The notes: a model not told the origin generated them from the letters alone. Counted from the first letter of the stretch, positions 8,324 to 17,001 are shown. The stretch is 64,000 nt of DNA from Lentzea cavernae (GCF_014653695.1 NZ_BNAR01000017.1:103447-167446), one strand, 5' to 3'. Translations and numbers: made by a program.

Positions 8324-9637
8324 ATGCCTGTCCCGGTGGCACCCGGTCGGCTGCCATTTCTCGGGCATTCGTTGCCAATGCTCAGGAAAAGATTCGCTTT
8401 CACCGGGAATTTACGAGGCCGGGGCGAACTCGTCGAAGTTCACCTCGGTCCCCTGCGGGCCTTTTTCGTCGCCAGTCCCCGTTTGACCCATCAAGTGCTG
8501 GTCACGGACGCGCCGAAGTTCCACAAAGGCCGGATGTACGACAAGTTCCGCGCGTTCGTCGGCAACGGGCTGGCGGTCTCGAGCGGAGCGTTCCACCTGC
8601 GCCAGCGCCGGATGATGCAGCCGGCGTTCCACCGCGACCGGATCGCGGGCTACGCGACGATCATGGTGCGCGCGACCGAGGACCTCGTGGCCGGCTGGCG
8701 GCCCGGAGAGGTGCGCCGGTTGGAAGCGGACATGCAGGGCCTCGCCGTCACGATCGTCGGCGAGTCGCTGTTCTCCACCGAGATCGGCAAGAAGGCGATC
8801 GCCGAGGCCCGCCGCTCGGTCTTCGTGATCATCAAGAACGGGATCCTGCGCGCGCTGTCGCCGGGGTTCGTCGAGAAGCTGCCGATCCCGGCCAACCGCG
8901 AGTTCGACGAGGCCATCGCCCGGATGCGCGCGATCGTCCACGAGGTCCTCGAGAGCCGCCGCGACGACGACACCGACCACGGCGACCTGCTCTCGACCTT
9001 GTTGCAGGCCAGGGATTCCGAGACCGGCGAACCGATGACCGACGAACAGGTCTTCGACGAGGTCGTCACGCTGCTGACCGCGGGCATCGAGACCACCGCG
9101 CTCGCACTCGCCTGGATCTTCCACGAGATCGCCGCCAACCCCGAGGTCGAACGACGGGTGCTGGCGGAGGTCGACGAGGTGCTGGCAGGGCGCCGGATCA
9201 CGATCGACGACGTGCCGAGGCTGACCTACGTCGGCCAGGTGGCGCAGGAGGTCCTGCGCAAGTACCCGCTCTGGCTCGTCATGCGCCGCACCGCCGAGGA
9301 AGTGCGGCTCGGCGACGCCGTCCTGCCTCCGGGCACCGAGGTGATCCTCAGCCCCCACACCATGCACCACGACCCGGCGCACTTCCCGGACCCCGAGCGC
9401 TTCGACCCGGACCGCTGGACGCCCGAGCGCGCCAGGCAACTGCCGAAGGGCGCGTTCGTCCCGTTCGGCGGCGGCATCCACCAGTGCATCGGCAACCACT
9501 TCGCACTGACCGAGATCGCCATCGTCGTGGCGACGGTCTGCTCGCGCCACCGGCTGGTCCCCGACCGGCCCGTGCGCACCAGGTTCACCAACGCGGCCTA
9601 CCCCAACGACCTGATGATGAAGGTCGTCCCCCGCTAG
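8324..9637 (+). CDS. Cytochrome P450 (copy A)
   Basis: A soluble bacterial P450 of 437 residues. The I-helix reads LLTAGIETTALALAW, the K-helix ExxR is EVLR, the PERF region reads PERFDPDRW, and the heme-binding loop is FGGGIHQCIGNHFA with the axial Cys. By pattern it resembles the group of Streptomyces terpene-oxidising P450s (CYP183/CYP170-like), but substrate cannot be read from sequence. The second ATG (8324) is preferred because GAGGAG is five bases upstream and the protein then begins MPVPVAP like copy B. No ferredoxin gene is in the cassette, so electron partners must be elsewhere. The hydrolase follows 17 bases later, in an operon. Confidence 0.88.
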   Translation: MPVPVAPGRLPFLGHSLPMLRKRFAFTGNLRGRGELVEVHLGPLRAFFVASPRLTHQVLVTDAPKFHKGRMYDKFRAFVGNGLAVSSGAFHLRQRRMMQPAFHRDRIAGYATIMVRATEDLVAGWRPGEVRRLEADMQGLAVTIVGESLFSTEIGKKAIAEARRSVFVIIKNGILRALSPGFVEKLPIPANREFDEAIARMRAIVHEVLESRRDDDTDHGDLLSTLLQARDSETGEPMTDEQVFDEVVTLLTAGIETTALALAWIFHEIAANPEVERRVLAEVDEVLAGRRITIDDVPRLTYVGQVAQEVLRKYPLWLVMRRTAEEVRLGDAVLPPGTEVILSPHTMHHDPAHFPDPERFDPDRWTPERARQLPKGAFVPFGGGIHQCIGNHFALTEIAIVVATVCSRHRLVPDRPVRTRFTNAAYPNDLMMKVVPR

Positions 9638-9654
9638 CTGGAGGTTGTTCCCCC

Positions 9655-10653
9655 ATGCGTTTCCGTCGGCTCTGCGCCGCCGTGCTGCTCGCCGCCTTCC
9701 TACCGGTCCCCACCCCGGCGAGCGCCGCCGCGACCACCTGCGAGGACGTGTACACGCCCGTCCAGTTCGGGCTCATCCGGCAGACGATGTACGGCAGGCT
9801 CTGCGTGCCGCAGGGTGCCAAGACCTTGCAGGTGCTCGTGCCCGGTGGCACGTACACGAGCGGTTACTGGGACATCCCCGTCAGCCCGGAGACGCGTTCG
9901 GTCACCCGCGCGATGAACGGCGCGGGCATCGCGACCATGGCGGTCGACCGGATCGGCACCGGCAAGAGCACCAAGCCGCTGAGCATCCTCGTGGACGTCC
10001 CCAACCAGGCGCAGGCCGTGCACCAGGTCATCCAGAACCTGCGGCCGCGGTTCTCGAAGGTGCTCGTCGGCGGGCACTCCATCGGGTCGGCCATCGCCAT
10101 GGCCGAAGCCGGTACCTACCGCGATGTCGACGGTGTTCTGGTGACCGGGATGACGCACCAGTGGGACTACGTCCGGGCTGTGCCGGCGCTGACCAACCTG
10201 ATTCCGGCGTTGATCGACTCGAAGCTCGGGTTGCGGGGGTTGGACGTCGGGTACCTGACCACCGCTCCGGGTAGTCGTTACCGGATGTTCCACTCGCCTG
10301 GGCCGGAGGTTGCCGCGGTCACGTCCTGGGATGAGGCCACGAAGGATGTTGTGTCGGCTGGTGAGTTCGTCACCACCGCGTTGATGTCGAACCTCGTGCT
10401 GCCGGTCAGTGCGTTGATCAACGTGCCGGTGATGACCGTGCAGACTTCGGACGACTACTTCTGCGGTACGCCGCCGCTCGGGGCCGACTGTTCTTCGGCT
10501 GGTGCGCTGGTCCGGTCGGAGAAGCCGTTCTACCCCAAGGCTCCTCGGGTGGACGGGTTCGTGGTTGCCGGGTATGGGCATGTGTTCAACTTCGACACCA
10601 AGACTGCTGATCGGTATCACGCGGCTGTTGTTGGGTGGCAGCGCGGGTTCTAA
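9655..10653 (+). CDS. Secreted alpha/beta hydrolase (copy A)
   Basis: A 332-residue protein with a Sec signal peptide (MRFRRLCAAVLLAAF, ending near ASA) and an alpha/beta-hydrolase fold. The nucleophile elbow is VGGHSIGSA and a late GYGHVFN probably supplies the catalytic His; the acid residue is not assigned. Two mature cysteines near the N-terminus (TTCEDV and GRLCVP) may form a disulfide. GGAGG lies ten bases before the ATG. It is in an operon with the P450. The 3' half of the gene uses noticeably more T-ending codons (GTT, GCT, GGT) than the 5' half, unlike copy B. Substrate unknown; esterase or lipase activity is only inferred from the fold. Confidence 0.8.
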   Translation: MRFRRLCAAVLLAAFLPVPTPASAAATTCEDVYTPVQFGLIRQTMYGRLCVPQGAKTLQVLVPGGTYTSGYWDIPVSPETRSVTRAMNGAGIATMAVDRIGTGKSTKPLSILVDVPNQAQAVHQVIQNLRPRFSKVLVGGHSIGSAIAMAEAGTYRDVDGVLVTGMTHQWDYVRAVPALTNLIPALIDSKLGLRGLDVGYLTTAPGSRYRMFHSPGPEVAAVTSWDEATKDVVSAGEFVTTALMSNLVLPVSALINVPVMTVQTSDDYFCGTPPLGADCSSAGALVRSEKPFYPKAPRVDGFVVAGYGHVFNFDTKTADRYHAAVVGWQRGF

Positions 10654-10706
10654 GGCGGGTCGCGGCGGCCGGCGCCGGTTCCAACAGGCGCGCCGGCCCT
10701 CTCGGC

Positions 10707-12791
10707 CTAGGTCAGCCGCCGCAGGAACTCACCCGCGTCGCGCGGGGAGCCGTAGTGGGCGCCGATCGCCAGGTCGGCGCCCCTCTCCTGCCACCACGTG
10801 GCCTGCTCGGCGGTCTCGATGCCGTCGACGCAGAGGTTCACGCCCAGTTCGTGCACGGCCGGGATGAGCGCCGCGGAGCGGGGGTCCTGACGGCGCACCA
10901 GGTCCGTCGGGACCAGCACGGACGCGATCGGGAGCTCGGAGAGCCAGGCGAGGTCGCGCGGGCCCAGGCCGAAGTCGTCCAGGGCGATGCGGACGCCCAT
11001 GTCTGCCAGGGTGCCCAGGTTGTCGGCCGCGTCGGCCACGCCCAGCACGCCCACCGGCATGGTCAGGGTCAGCTTGCCGCCCGGCATGCCCGTCTCCTCC
11101 AGCACCTGGGCGACGCGGGACACCAGGTCGGCGTCGGTCGACTGGTGGTGGGTCAGGCGGACGCCGAATTGCTGGTCGAGCTCGCCGCGTTGGCGCCACC
11201 ACTGGGCCTGGCCCGCGGCGATCCTGATCAGCCACTCGCCCATCGGCAGGATCAGGCCGCTCTCGTCGGCGAGTTCGGCGCAGCGGTCGGAGAGGTCCCA
11301 GTGCAGCAGGGCTTCCACGCCGGCCAGGGCTCCCGTCGCCAGTTCCCGCACCGGGCGGTAGACGACGCCGATGTCGCCCTGTTCCCAGGCTCCCGGCATC
11401 ACGACGGCCAGTGCGGCGTCGCGGCGGCCGGAGGCGTCCTCGTTGGTGTGGAACATCTCCCACTGGCCGCGGCGGTCTCGTTTTGCCTGGCGCAGTGCCA
11501 GGTCGGCGGTGCGCAGGAGTTCCGCCGGGTCCACGTCGGGTGACGGTTTGTGCACCACGCCCGCGCTGACCGAGACCGCCAGGCCGTGATCGTCCACATA
11601 GGTCGGTTCGCCGAGGTCGGCGTTGATGGCCGCCATGGTGGTCGCGACGTCCGGGGTGAGGGCCGTGTTCTCGACGATGATGCCGAACTCGTCGCCGTCG
11701 AACCGCGCGACCATGGCCTTCTCGTGCGACATCACGGCGCGCAGCCTGCGGGCGACGTGCTGGAGCAGGTGTTCGCCCACGCGTGCGCCGAGGCTGTTGC
11801 ACACCAGGCTGAACGCGTCCAGGTCGAGGTGCAGGATCGTCACGCCGTACTCGGGGTCGGCCCTGCGCAGCACGGTCTCGAGGTGCGTGGTGAAGAACTG
11901 CCTGTTCGGCAGGCCGGTCAGCACGTCGTGCAGCGACTGCCTGCGCAGTTCTCCTTGCAAGAGAGCAAGTTCCGTGTCGTCGTCCACCATCACGAGGACG
12001 TGGCTGGCCTTGCCGTCGTCGTCGCGCAGCAGCGACGCCGTCAGCGTGACCTTGGCGAGCTCGCCGTCGCCGCGCATGAGCTGCATCGGTTCGCGCTCGA
12101 ACTCGCCGCGTTCGGAGAGAACGCGTTCCATCATCTCGCGGAACACGACGATCGAGGCCGGGGCGATGATCTCGACCAGGCGGGTGCCCGCGTCCGGCGG
12201 TCGTCCGATGATCGCGCCGATCGACTCGTTGCCCCACGCGAGGCGCCCGTCGAGGCCGACGATCAGGACGCCGTTGGTGGACGAGGACGCGATGCCCTCG
12301 AACTTCGCCTCGCTCTGGCGCCGGTCCCGTTGCGCGTCGTGGGCGGCCTTGAGCAGCGAGCGCTGCATGCTCTCCTGCTGGTCGAGGACCGCGCGGGCCC
12401 TGGCCGCGCTGAAACCGCACGTCAGCGCGCCCATGCCGCCGACGACGCGGACCGTGTGCTGGTCGCTCTCGCGGAACTCCGCCAGCGTGAGCAAGCCCTT
12501 TCCCAGCACGTCGACCGTGCGCTTGAGACCGGGCTCGTTCACGTAGCCGAGAGCGACGAGCCGTTCGCCGATCTCCTCGAAAGGAGCAGGGTCGAACGGT
12601 TCGCTGTGCAGCGCCGCGCACAATGCGTCGAGCTGGGCGCCCAGTTCGGCGTCCAGTTCATCCCTGCTCAGCGCGACTACGACAACGCTGCTGAGCAGGT
12701 AGCTCCACTTGCGCGACAAGGCTTCTCGCGCTCGGACGGCGGCGGTGTCCGATGGTGGAGCGGCATCGGGTCTTCGGCTCGGTTTCGTCAT
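10707..12791 (-). CDS. PAS-GGDEF-EAL protein (cassette copy B)
   Basis: A 694-residue paralogue of the copy A protein with the same layout: helical N-terminal domain, PAS (STNGVLIVGLDGRLAWGNES), GGDEF and EAL. Here the active-site pattern differs: the GGDEF loop reads DGDEF, while EAL is kept as VEALLHW and VDGIETAEQ retains the Glu. The lysine motif is still missing (VLVPTDL). Both domains may thus be weak or catalytically dead, and the pair may have split roles. The convergent hydrolase of copy A ends 53 bases away, with a GC-rich imperfect hairpin in the gap. Confidence 0.85.
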   Translation of the reverse strand: MTKPSRRPDAAPPSDTAAVRAREALSRKWSYLLSSVVVVALSRDELDAELGAQLDALCAALHSEPFDPAPFEEIGERLVALGYVNEPGLKRTVDVLGKGLLTLAEFRESDQHTVRVVGGMGALTCGFSAARARAVLDQQESMQRSLLKAAHDAQRDRRQSEAKFEGIASSSTNGVLIVGLDGRLAWGNESIGAIIGRPPDAGTRLVEIIAPASIVVFREMMERVLSERGEFEREPMQLMRGDGELAKVTLTASLLRDDDGKASHVLVMVDDDTELALLQGELRRQSLHDVLTGLPNRQFFTTHLETVLRRADPEYGVTILHLDLDAFSLVCNSLGARVGEHLLQHVARRLRAVMSHEKAMVARFDGDEFGIIVENTALTPDVATTMAAINADLGEPTYVDDHGLAVSVSAGVVHKPSPDVDPAELLRTADLALRQAKRDRRGQWEMFHTNEDASGRRDAALAVVMPGAWEQGDIGVVYRPVRELATGALAGVEALLHWDLSDRCAELADESGLILPMGEWLIRIAAGQAQWWRQRGELDQQFGVRLTHHQSTDADLVSRVAQVLEETGMPGGKLTLTMPVGVLGVADAADNLGTLADMGVRIALDDFGLGPRDLAWLSELPIASVLVPTDLVRRQDPRSAALIPAVHELGVNLCVDGIETAEQATWWQERGADLAIGAHYGSPRDAGEFLRRLT

Positions 12792-12893
12792 TCCCGTTGC
12801 CCTGTATGGGTTGGAGAGTGTTCGGCAGTCTACCTACCGGCAGTCGACGCCCACTGCGCCAACCGTGTGATCCTCCGACACTACAGCGTGGTT

Positions 12894-13712
12894 TCAGTCC
12901 TTACGACCGACCCCAGCGTACAAGAACATGTTCATCGACGCCTCGTCGGTGAAATCCCCTGGTCCGTCCGGGCGCCACTCCCCGCAGCCGACCAGACCGG
13001 GCTCCACCAGCGAGAACCCGTCGAACAACGCGCTGACCTGCGCGTGCGTGCGCATGTGCATCTGGTCGGCGCTCTTGCTGCGGTTCACCACCGCGGCGGC
13101 CTGACCGACGTTGTCACCGGTCTGGTCCTTCGCGACGTGCGTCATCACGAGGAAGCTGCCGGCGGGCAGCGCGTCGCGGTAGTGGGCGACGAGCTTCTCC
13201 GGACTGTCCTCGTCGGGCACCCAGTGCATCATGAGCAGCATCAGCAGCCCGACCGGTTCGTCGAGGCGCAGCAACCGCCGCACCTCGGGACTCGACAGCA
13301 CGACCTCCGGATCGCGCATGTCGGCCTGCACGATGGCGGCGTTTTCGTTGTCGGACAACATCAATCGGCTGTGCGCGACGGCGACCGGGTCCTTGTCGAC
13401 GTAGACGACGCGCGCCGCCGGGTCCCGTTCCTGCGCGACCTCGTGCACGTTCGCGACGGTCGGGATGCCGGAACCGATGTCGAGGAACTGCCGAATTCCG
13501 TGTTCTGCCAGGAAGTTCACCGCGCGGCCGAGGAACCGGCGGTTGAGCCGCGCGACGCTGGGCAGTCCCGGCACGAGCTTCTCGATCTGGGAGCCGACCT
13601 GCCGGTCGGCGGCGAAGTTGTGGGCGCCGCCGAGGATGTAGTCGTAGACGCGAGCCATGCTCGGGACGTTCGTGTCGATGCCTGTCGGAACCCAGTTCTG
13701 GGTCTCTGCCAC
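12894..13712 (-). CDS. PF04672-type SAM-dependent methyltransferase (copy B)
   Basis: A 272-residue paralogue of the copy A methyltransferase with QNWVPTGID, ARVYDYILGGAHNFAADR and FLDIGSGIPTVANVHEVAQ. I chose the GTG at 13712 because GAGGTG lies six bases upstream and the protein then aligns with copy A from its first residues; a longer frame opens at 13769 but lacks support. The reaction is SAM-dependent methyl transfer by family membership, with an unknown acceptor. It reads toward the copy B GGDEF/EAL gene, with about 100 bases between them. Confidence 0.85.
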   Translation of the reverse strand: MAETQNWVPTGIDTNVPSMARVYDYILGGAHNFAADRQVGSQIEKLVPGLPSVARLNRRFLGRAVNFLAEHGIRQFLDIGSGIPTVANVHEVAQERDPAARVVYVDKDPVAVAHSRLMLSDNENAAIVQADMRDPEVVLSSPEVRRLLRLDEPVGLLMLLMMHWVPDEDSPEKLVAHYRDALPAGSFLVMTHVAKDQTGDNVGQAAAVVNRSKSADQMHMRTHAQVSALFDGFSLVEPGLVGCGEWRPDGPGDFTDEASMNMFLYAGVGRKD

Positions 13713-13750
13713 GGGGAACACCTCTTCGGTCTTCGTGGCTGATCGGGGAA

Positions 13751-13857
13751 GACGCACGAGCTTAGTCACCCGGGCGGCCCGCGCACTGCACCATCAGAGT
13801 GACGCCGAACCACCCGATCAGGCACTGTCGTCTTCGCCCAAACGGCTCCTAGGGTGG
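13751..13857. promoter_or_regulatory. Divergent promoter region, copy B
   Basis: The same three blocks as copy A: GACGCACGAGCTTAGTCA (13751-13768), CCACCCGATCAGGCACTGTC (13810-13829) and TAGGGTGG (13850-13857). Block-to-block distances are 59 and 40 bases, against 60 and 40 in copy A. The inner palindrome carries one change here (CCCGATCAGG). A shared DNA-binding protein is likely; its identity is unknown. Confidence 0.6.
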
Positions 13858-13894
13858 TCCCCTTCCCATTCGGCCCAACTCCTCAGGAGTCCGA

Positions 13895-15217
13895 ATGCCC
13901 GTCCCGGTGGCTCCCCACCGATGGCCGTTGCTCGGGCACACCCCGGCGATGCTCACCCGGCGCGCCAGGTTCACCGACACCCTGCACGAACGCGGTGACG
14001 TGGTGCGGCTCGACCTCGGTCCGCTGCACGCGCACTTCGTCACGAGTCCTTCGCTGACTCACGAAGTGCTGGTGTCGCAGGGGTCGAAGTTCCGCAAGGG
14101 CGCCATGTTCGACAAGTTCCAGCCGTACCTGGGGACAGGACTGCTGCTGTCGAACGGCGAGCACCACCTGCGCCAGCGCCGGCTGGTGCAGCCGGCGTTC
14201 CACCGCGAACGGATTGAAGCCTATGCCTCGACGATGGCTCGTGCTGCTGCTTCGTTGGCTGCGCGGTGGCGCCCCGGCGAGGTCCGCGTCATCGAGGACG
14301 ACATGCAGGAGCTCGCGGTCACGATCGTCGGTGAGACGCTCTTCTCGACGGAGATCGGCAAACGCGCGGTCGCGGAGGTCCGCCGGTCCATCTTCACGGT
14401 CATCCAACAGGGCATGATCCGCGCGCTGTCCCCGTCGTTCGTGGAGAAGCTCCCGCTTCCGGGCAACAGGGAGTTCGACGCGGCCATCGCCCGCATGAAA
14501 GCCGTTGTGCTGCAGGTGATCGAGAGCTGGCGCGCGGACGGCATCGATCACGGCGACGTCCTCTCCATGCTGCTGCTCGCCAGCGAGGACGGCGCGGGCA
14601 TGACCGACCAGCAGGCCTACGACGAGGTCCTGACCCTGCTGACCGCGGGCATCGAGACCACGGCGATCGCACTGGCCTGGGCCCTCTACGAGGTCGGCAA
14701 CGACCCGGAGGTCGAACGCCGATTGCACGCCGAGGTCGACGCCGTCGTCGGCGACCGCGAGGTGACGTTCGCCGACGTGCCCTCCCTCACCTACACAACG
14801 CGGGTCGTGCAGGAAACCCTGCGCATGTACCCGATCTGGTTCGTCATGCGCCGCACCCTGACCGAGGTGCAACTCGGCGAAGCCACCCTCCCCGCCGGCG
14901 CCGAGGTGATCGTCAGCCCGCACGCGCTGCACCACGACGAGCGCAACTTCCCGTCCCCCGAACGCTTCTGGCCCGACCGCTGGACCCCCGAGTTCACCGC
15001 CGGCCTGCCCCGCGGCGCGTTCATCCCGTTCGGCGGCGGCAACCGCCAGTGCCTGGGCAACACCTTCGCGCAGACCGAACTCGTCATCACCCTCGCCACC
15101 ATCGCCACCCGCTGGCGACTGGTCCCCACCCGTCCGGCGCGCGTGAAGTTCACCTCCGCGCCGTACCCGAACGGCCTGCTCATGAAGGCCGTCCCCCGCA
15201 ACCAGCACGAGAGGTAG
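13895..15217 (+). CDS. Cytochrome P450 (copy B)
   Basis: A 440-residue P450 homologous along its whole length to copy A. The I-helix is LLTAGIETTAIALAW, ExxR is ETLR, and the heme loop is FGGGNRQCLGNTFA with the axial Cys, so it should be catalytically competent. The ATG at 13895 has AGGAG five bases upstream. Differences in regions flanking the I-helix and in the B-C region suggest a different substrate range or redundancy; this is inference. The hydrolase ATG follows six bases after its stop, so the two are very probably cotranscribed. Confidence 0.88.
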   Translation: MPVPVAPHRWPLLGHTPAMLTRRARFTDTLHERGDVVRLDLGPLHAHFVTSPSLTHEVLVSQGSKFRKGAMFDKFQPYLGTGLLLSNGEHHLRQRRLVQPAFHRERIEAYASTMARAAASLAARWRPGEVRVIEDDMQELAVTIVGETLFSTEIGKRAVAEVRRSIFTVIQQGMIRALSPSFVEKLPLPGNREFDAAIARMKAVVLQVIESWRADGIDHGDVLSMLLLASEDGAGMTDQQAYDEVLTLLTAGIETTAIALAWALYEVGNDPEVERRLHAEVDAVVGDREVTFADVPSLTYTTRVVQETLRMYPIWFVMRRTLTEVQLGEATLPAGAEVIVSPHALHHDERNFPSPERFWPDRWTPEFTAGLPRGAFIPFGGGNRQCLGNTFAQTELVITLATIATRWRLVPTRPARVKFTSAPYPNGLLMKAVPRNQHER

Positions 15218-15223
15218 TCCCTC

Positions 15224-16213
15224 ATGCGTCTCCGCCGGCTGTGCGCCGTCGCGCTGATCGCCACCGGAACCCTGTTAGCCCCGCCCGCGGCCTCCGCGGC
15301 CACGTCCTGCCAAGACGTCACGTACCCCGTGCGAATCGGCCTCACCCCGTTGGTGACGACGCAGGAAACCGTGGCAGGCAGGCTCTGCGTCCCCACCGGC
15401 GCCAAGACCGTGCAGGTCCTCATCCCCGGCGGCACCTACGACAGGACGTACTGGGACGTCGGCTTCGAACCGTCCACCCACTCGTTCACCCAGGCCCAGA
15501 ACAAGGCGGGCTTCGCCACCCTCGCCCTGGACCGCCTCGGCACCGGCAGGAGCTCCAAACCCCTGAGCGCCCTAGTCACCGCCTCCACCCAGGCCAGCGC
15601 GGTCCACCAGGTCATCACCACTCTGAAACCCCGCTTCACCAAGGTGGTCGTCGCGGGCCACTCCATCGGCTCCGCGATGGCCCTGATCGAAGCGGCCACC
15701 TACCGCGACGTGGACGGCGTCCTGGTCACCGGCTTCACGCACAAGATGAACTACATAACCGTCGTCCCGGTGCTCGCCAACATGGTCCCCGCAGGCCTGG
15801 ACCTCGGCTACCTCACCACGGCCCCGAACACCCGCTACAACGCGTTCCACAAACCGGGCCCGCTAGTCCCGGGCTCCATCACGTTCGACGAAACCACCAA
15901 AACCGTCTTCGCCGCAACGGAAGCAGTGGACACCATCCTGCTCAACACGGTGATCATCCCGGTCTCCCGCACCATCACCGTCCCGGTCATGCTCGTCGTG
16001 GGCAACGACACCCACTTCTGCAGCTCCGGCGTCCCCCTCATGGGCAGCGACTGCTCCTCCCCCGCCGCCCTCAAGGCGGACGAGGCCCCGTTCTTCCCGG
16101 CAACCCGCCGCCTCGACACCTACGTCCTCAACGGCTACGGCCACTCCATCAACTACGCCCCGAACGCCCCCGACTACCACTCCGCGGTCTCCCAATGGGC
16201 GAAGACCATCTAG
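15224..16213 (+). CDS. Secreted alpha/beta hydrolase (copy B)
   Basis: A 329-residue paralogue of the copy A hydrolase with a Sec signal peptide (MRLRRLCAVALIATG, ending near ASA), nucleophile elbow VAGHSIGSA and a late GYGHSIN. The N-terminal cysteine pair (TSCQDV, GRLCVP) is conserved. Its ribosome binding site, GAGAGG, overlaps the end of the P450 gene, a sign of translational coupling. Export of the hydrolase while the P450 stays in the cytoplasm suggests they act on different stages of one pathway, or that the hydrolase acts on an exported product. Confidence 0.8.
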   Translation: MRLRRLCAVALIATGTLLAPPAASAATSCQDVTYPVRIGLTPLVTTQETVAGRLCVPTGAKTVQVLIPGGTYDRTYWDVGFEPSTHSFTQAQNKAGFATLALDRLGTGRSSKPLSALVTASTQASAVHQVITTLKPRFTKVVVAGHSIGSAMALIEAATYRDVDGVLVTGFTHKMNYITVVPVLANMVPAGLDLGYLTTAPNTRYNAFHKPGPLVPGSITFDETTKTVFAATEAVDTILLNTVIIPVSRTITVPVMLVVGNDTHFCSSGVPLMGSDCSSPAALKADEAPFFPATRRLDTYVLNGYGHSINYAPNAPDYHSAVSQWAKTI

Positions 16214-16226
16214 CTAGACTCACGGG

Positions 16227-16553
16227 ATGGACGAAGAGATCCACGAGCGAGTCCGCGACCTGATCAAGGCCATCCCCCGCGGACGAGTCGCGACGTACGG
16301 CGACATCGCAGATCTCGCGAAGGCCCCGTCACCCCGGCTGGTCGGCCGCATCCTCAACGAGGACGGCCACGACCTGCCGTGGCAACGAGTCCTCAAGGCC
16401 GACGGCACCTGCGCCCCGCACCTCCGCGAGACTCAACTCCAAATGTTGCACGAGGAGGGCGTGCCCAACCTCGACGGCAAGGTGAACCTGCGGGACTACC
16501 GCTGGGAGGCCGCCCGCAAGGAGGAGGCCGCCGAGCCACCCGGCCTCTGGTAG
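16227..16553 (+). CDS. Alkyltransferase-like DNA-binding protein (ATL)
   Basis: A 108-residue protein of the MGMT/Ada C-terminal fold. It keeps the helix-turn-helix and arginine-finger region (RGRVATYGDIADLA and GRILNEDGHDLPW), but the PCHR active-site motif reads PWQR, so the alkyl-accepting Cys is a Trp. That is the hallmark of ATL proteins, which flag O6-alkylguanine for nucleotide excision repair instead of repairing it. It starts 14 bases after the copy B hydrolase, so read-through transcription is possible. It corresponds in position to M. tuberculosis Rv3204 next to adnAB. Confidence 0.85.
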   Translation: MDEEIHERVRDLIKAIPRGRVATYGDIADLAKAPSPRLVGRILNEDGHDLPWQRVLKADGTCAPHLRETQLQMLHEEGVPNLDGKVNLRDYRWEAARKEEAAEPPGLW

Positions 16554-16766
16554 CCCCGGAGGCGAGCTCGACGCAGGCTCGCGGGCGTTCTCGGCGCAGC
16601 AAGGCGCTCCTACGCTGGAACCACAACCAGCCATCGCAACGGCACCCGCGCGGTGCCAACCGGTCAGCCGACAACGCAAAGGCAACCTCGGACGAAACCT
16701 GGCGTGGCGATGCGCAGCGAGCCGTCCGAACCTGCTGCCGACTGGGCAGCGGTGCACCCCGCTCAT

Positions 16767-16894
16767 GGCGATTGGGGCTTGACCTTGAGGGGCGAGGTGC
16801 TACCCCTCATCGGGCACGGCCGGGCGCTTTTCAGCCCGGCTTTTCCGGCCGTCTCAGCGCCCCGCCGGAGGCTCAAGGTCAAGCCCCAATCGCC
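16767..16894. repeat. 128-bp element with 23-bp perfect inverted termini
   Basis: The 23-base arms 16767-16789 and 16872-16894 are perfect reverse complements separated by 82 bases. The centre holds a second, smaller hairpin (CCGGGC...GCCCGG). It lies in the 448-base gap between the convergent ATL and CbiX genes. No target-site duplication is evident. It could be a miniature transposable element, a strong bidirectional terminator or a structured RNA. The rest of the gap (16554-17001) shows no credible gene. Confidence 0.7.
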
Positions 16895-17001
16895 ACCCCG
16901 TGATTCGTCCCGACCTGCAGGACCACCCTCGCAAGGCGACCCAGCCCCAGCGAACGCGACCAACCCCGCTGGAACCGGCGACAAACCAACACAAACCGGC
17001 T

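Larger units (their letters stand above)
5117..16213. repeat. Tandem duplication of a four-gene cassette
   Basis: Copy A spans 5117-10653 and copy B 10707-16213. Each holds, in the same order and orientation, a GGDEF/EAL gene (-), a PF04672 methyltransferase gene (-), a P450 gene (+) and a secreted alpha/beta hydrolase gene (+). All four proteins are clearly homologous between copies along their whole length, but divergent, so the duplication is old or the copies came from related sources. The divergent promoter region is also conserved. Confidence 0.9.

Noticed and set aside
13883..15208. 441-codon frame antisense to the copy B P450
   Set aside because: The opposite strand encodes an intact P450 with all motifs; the antisense product has no recognisable domain.
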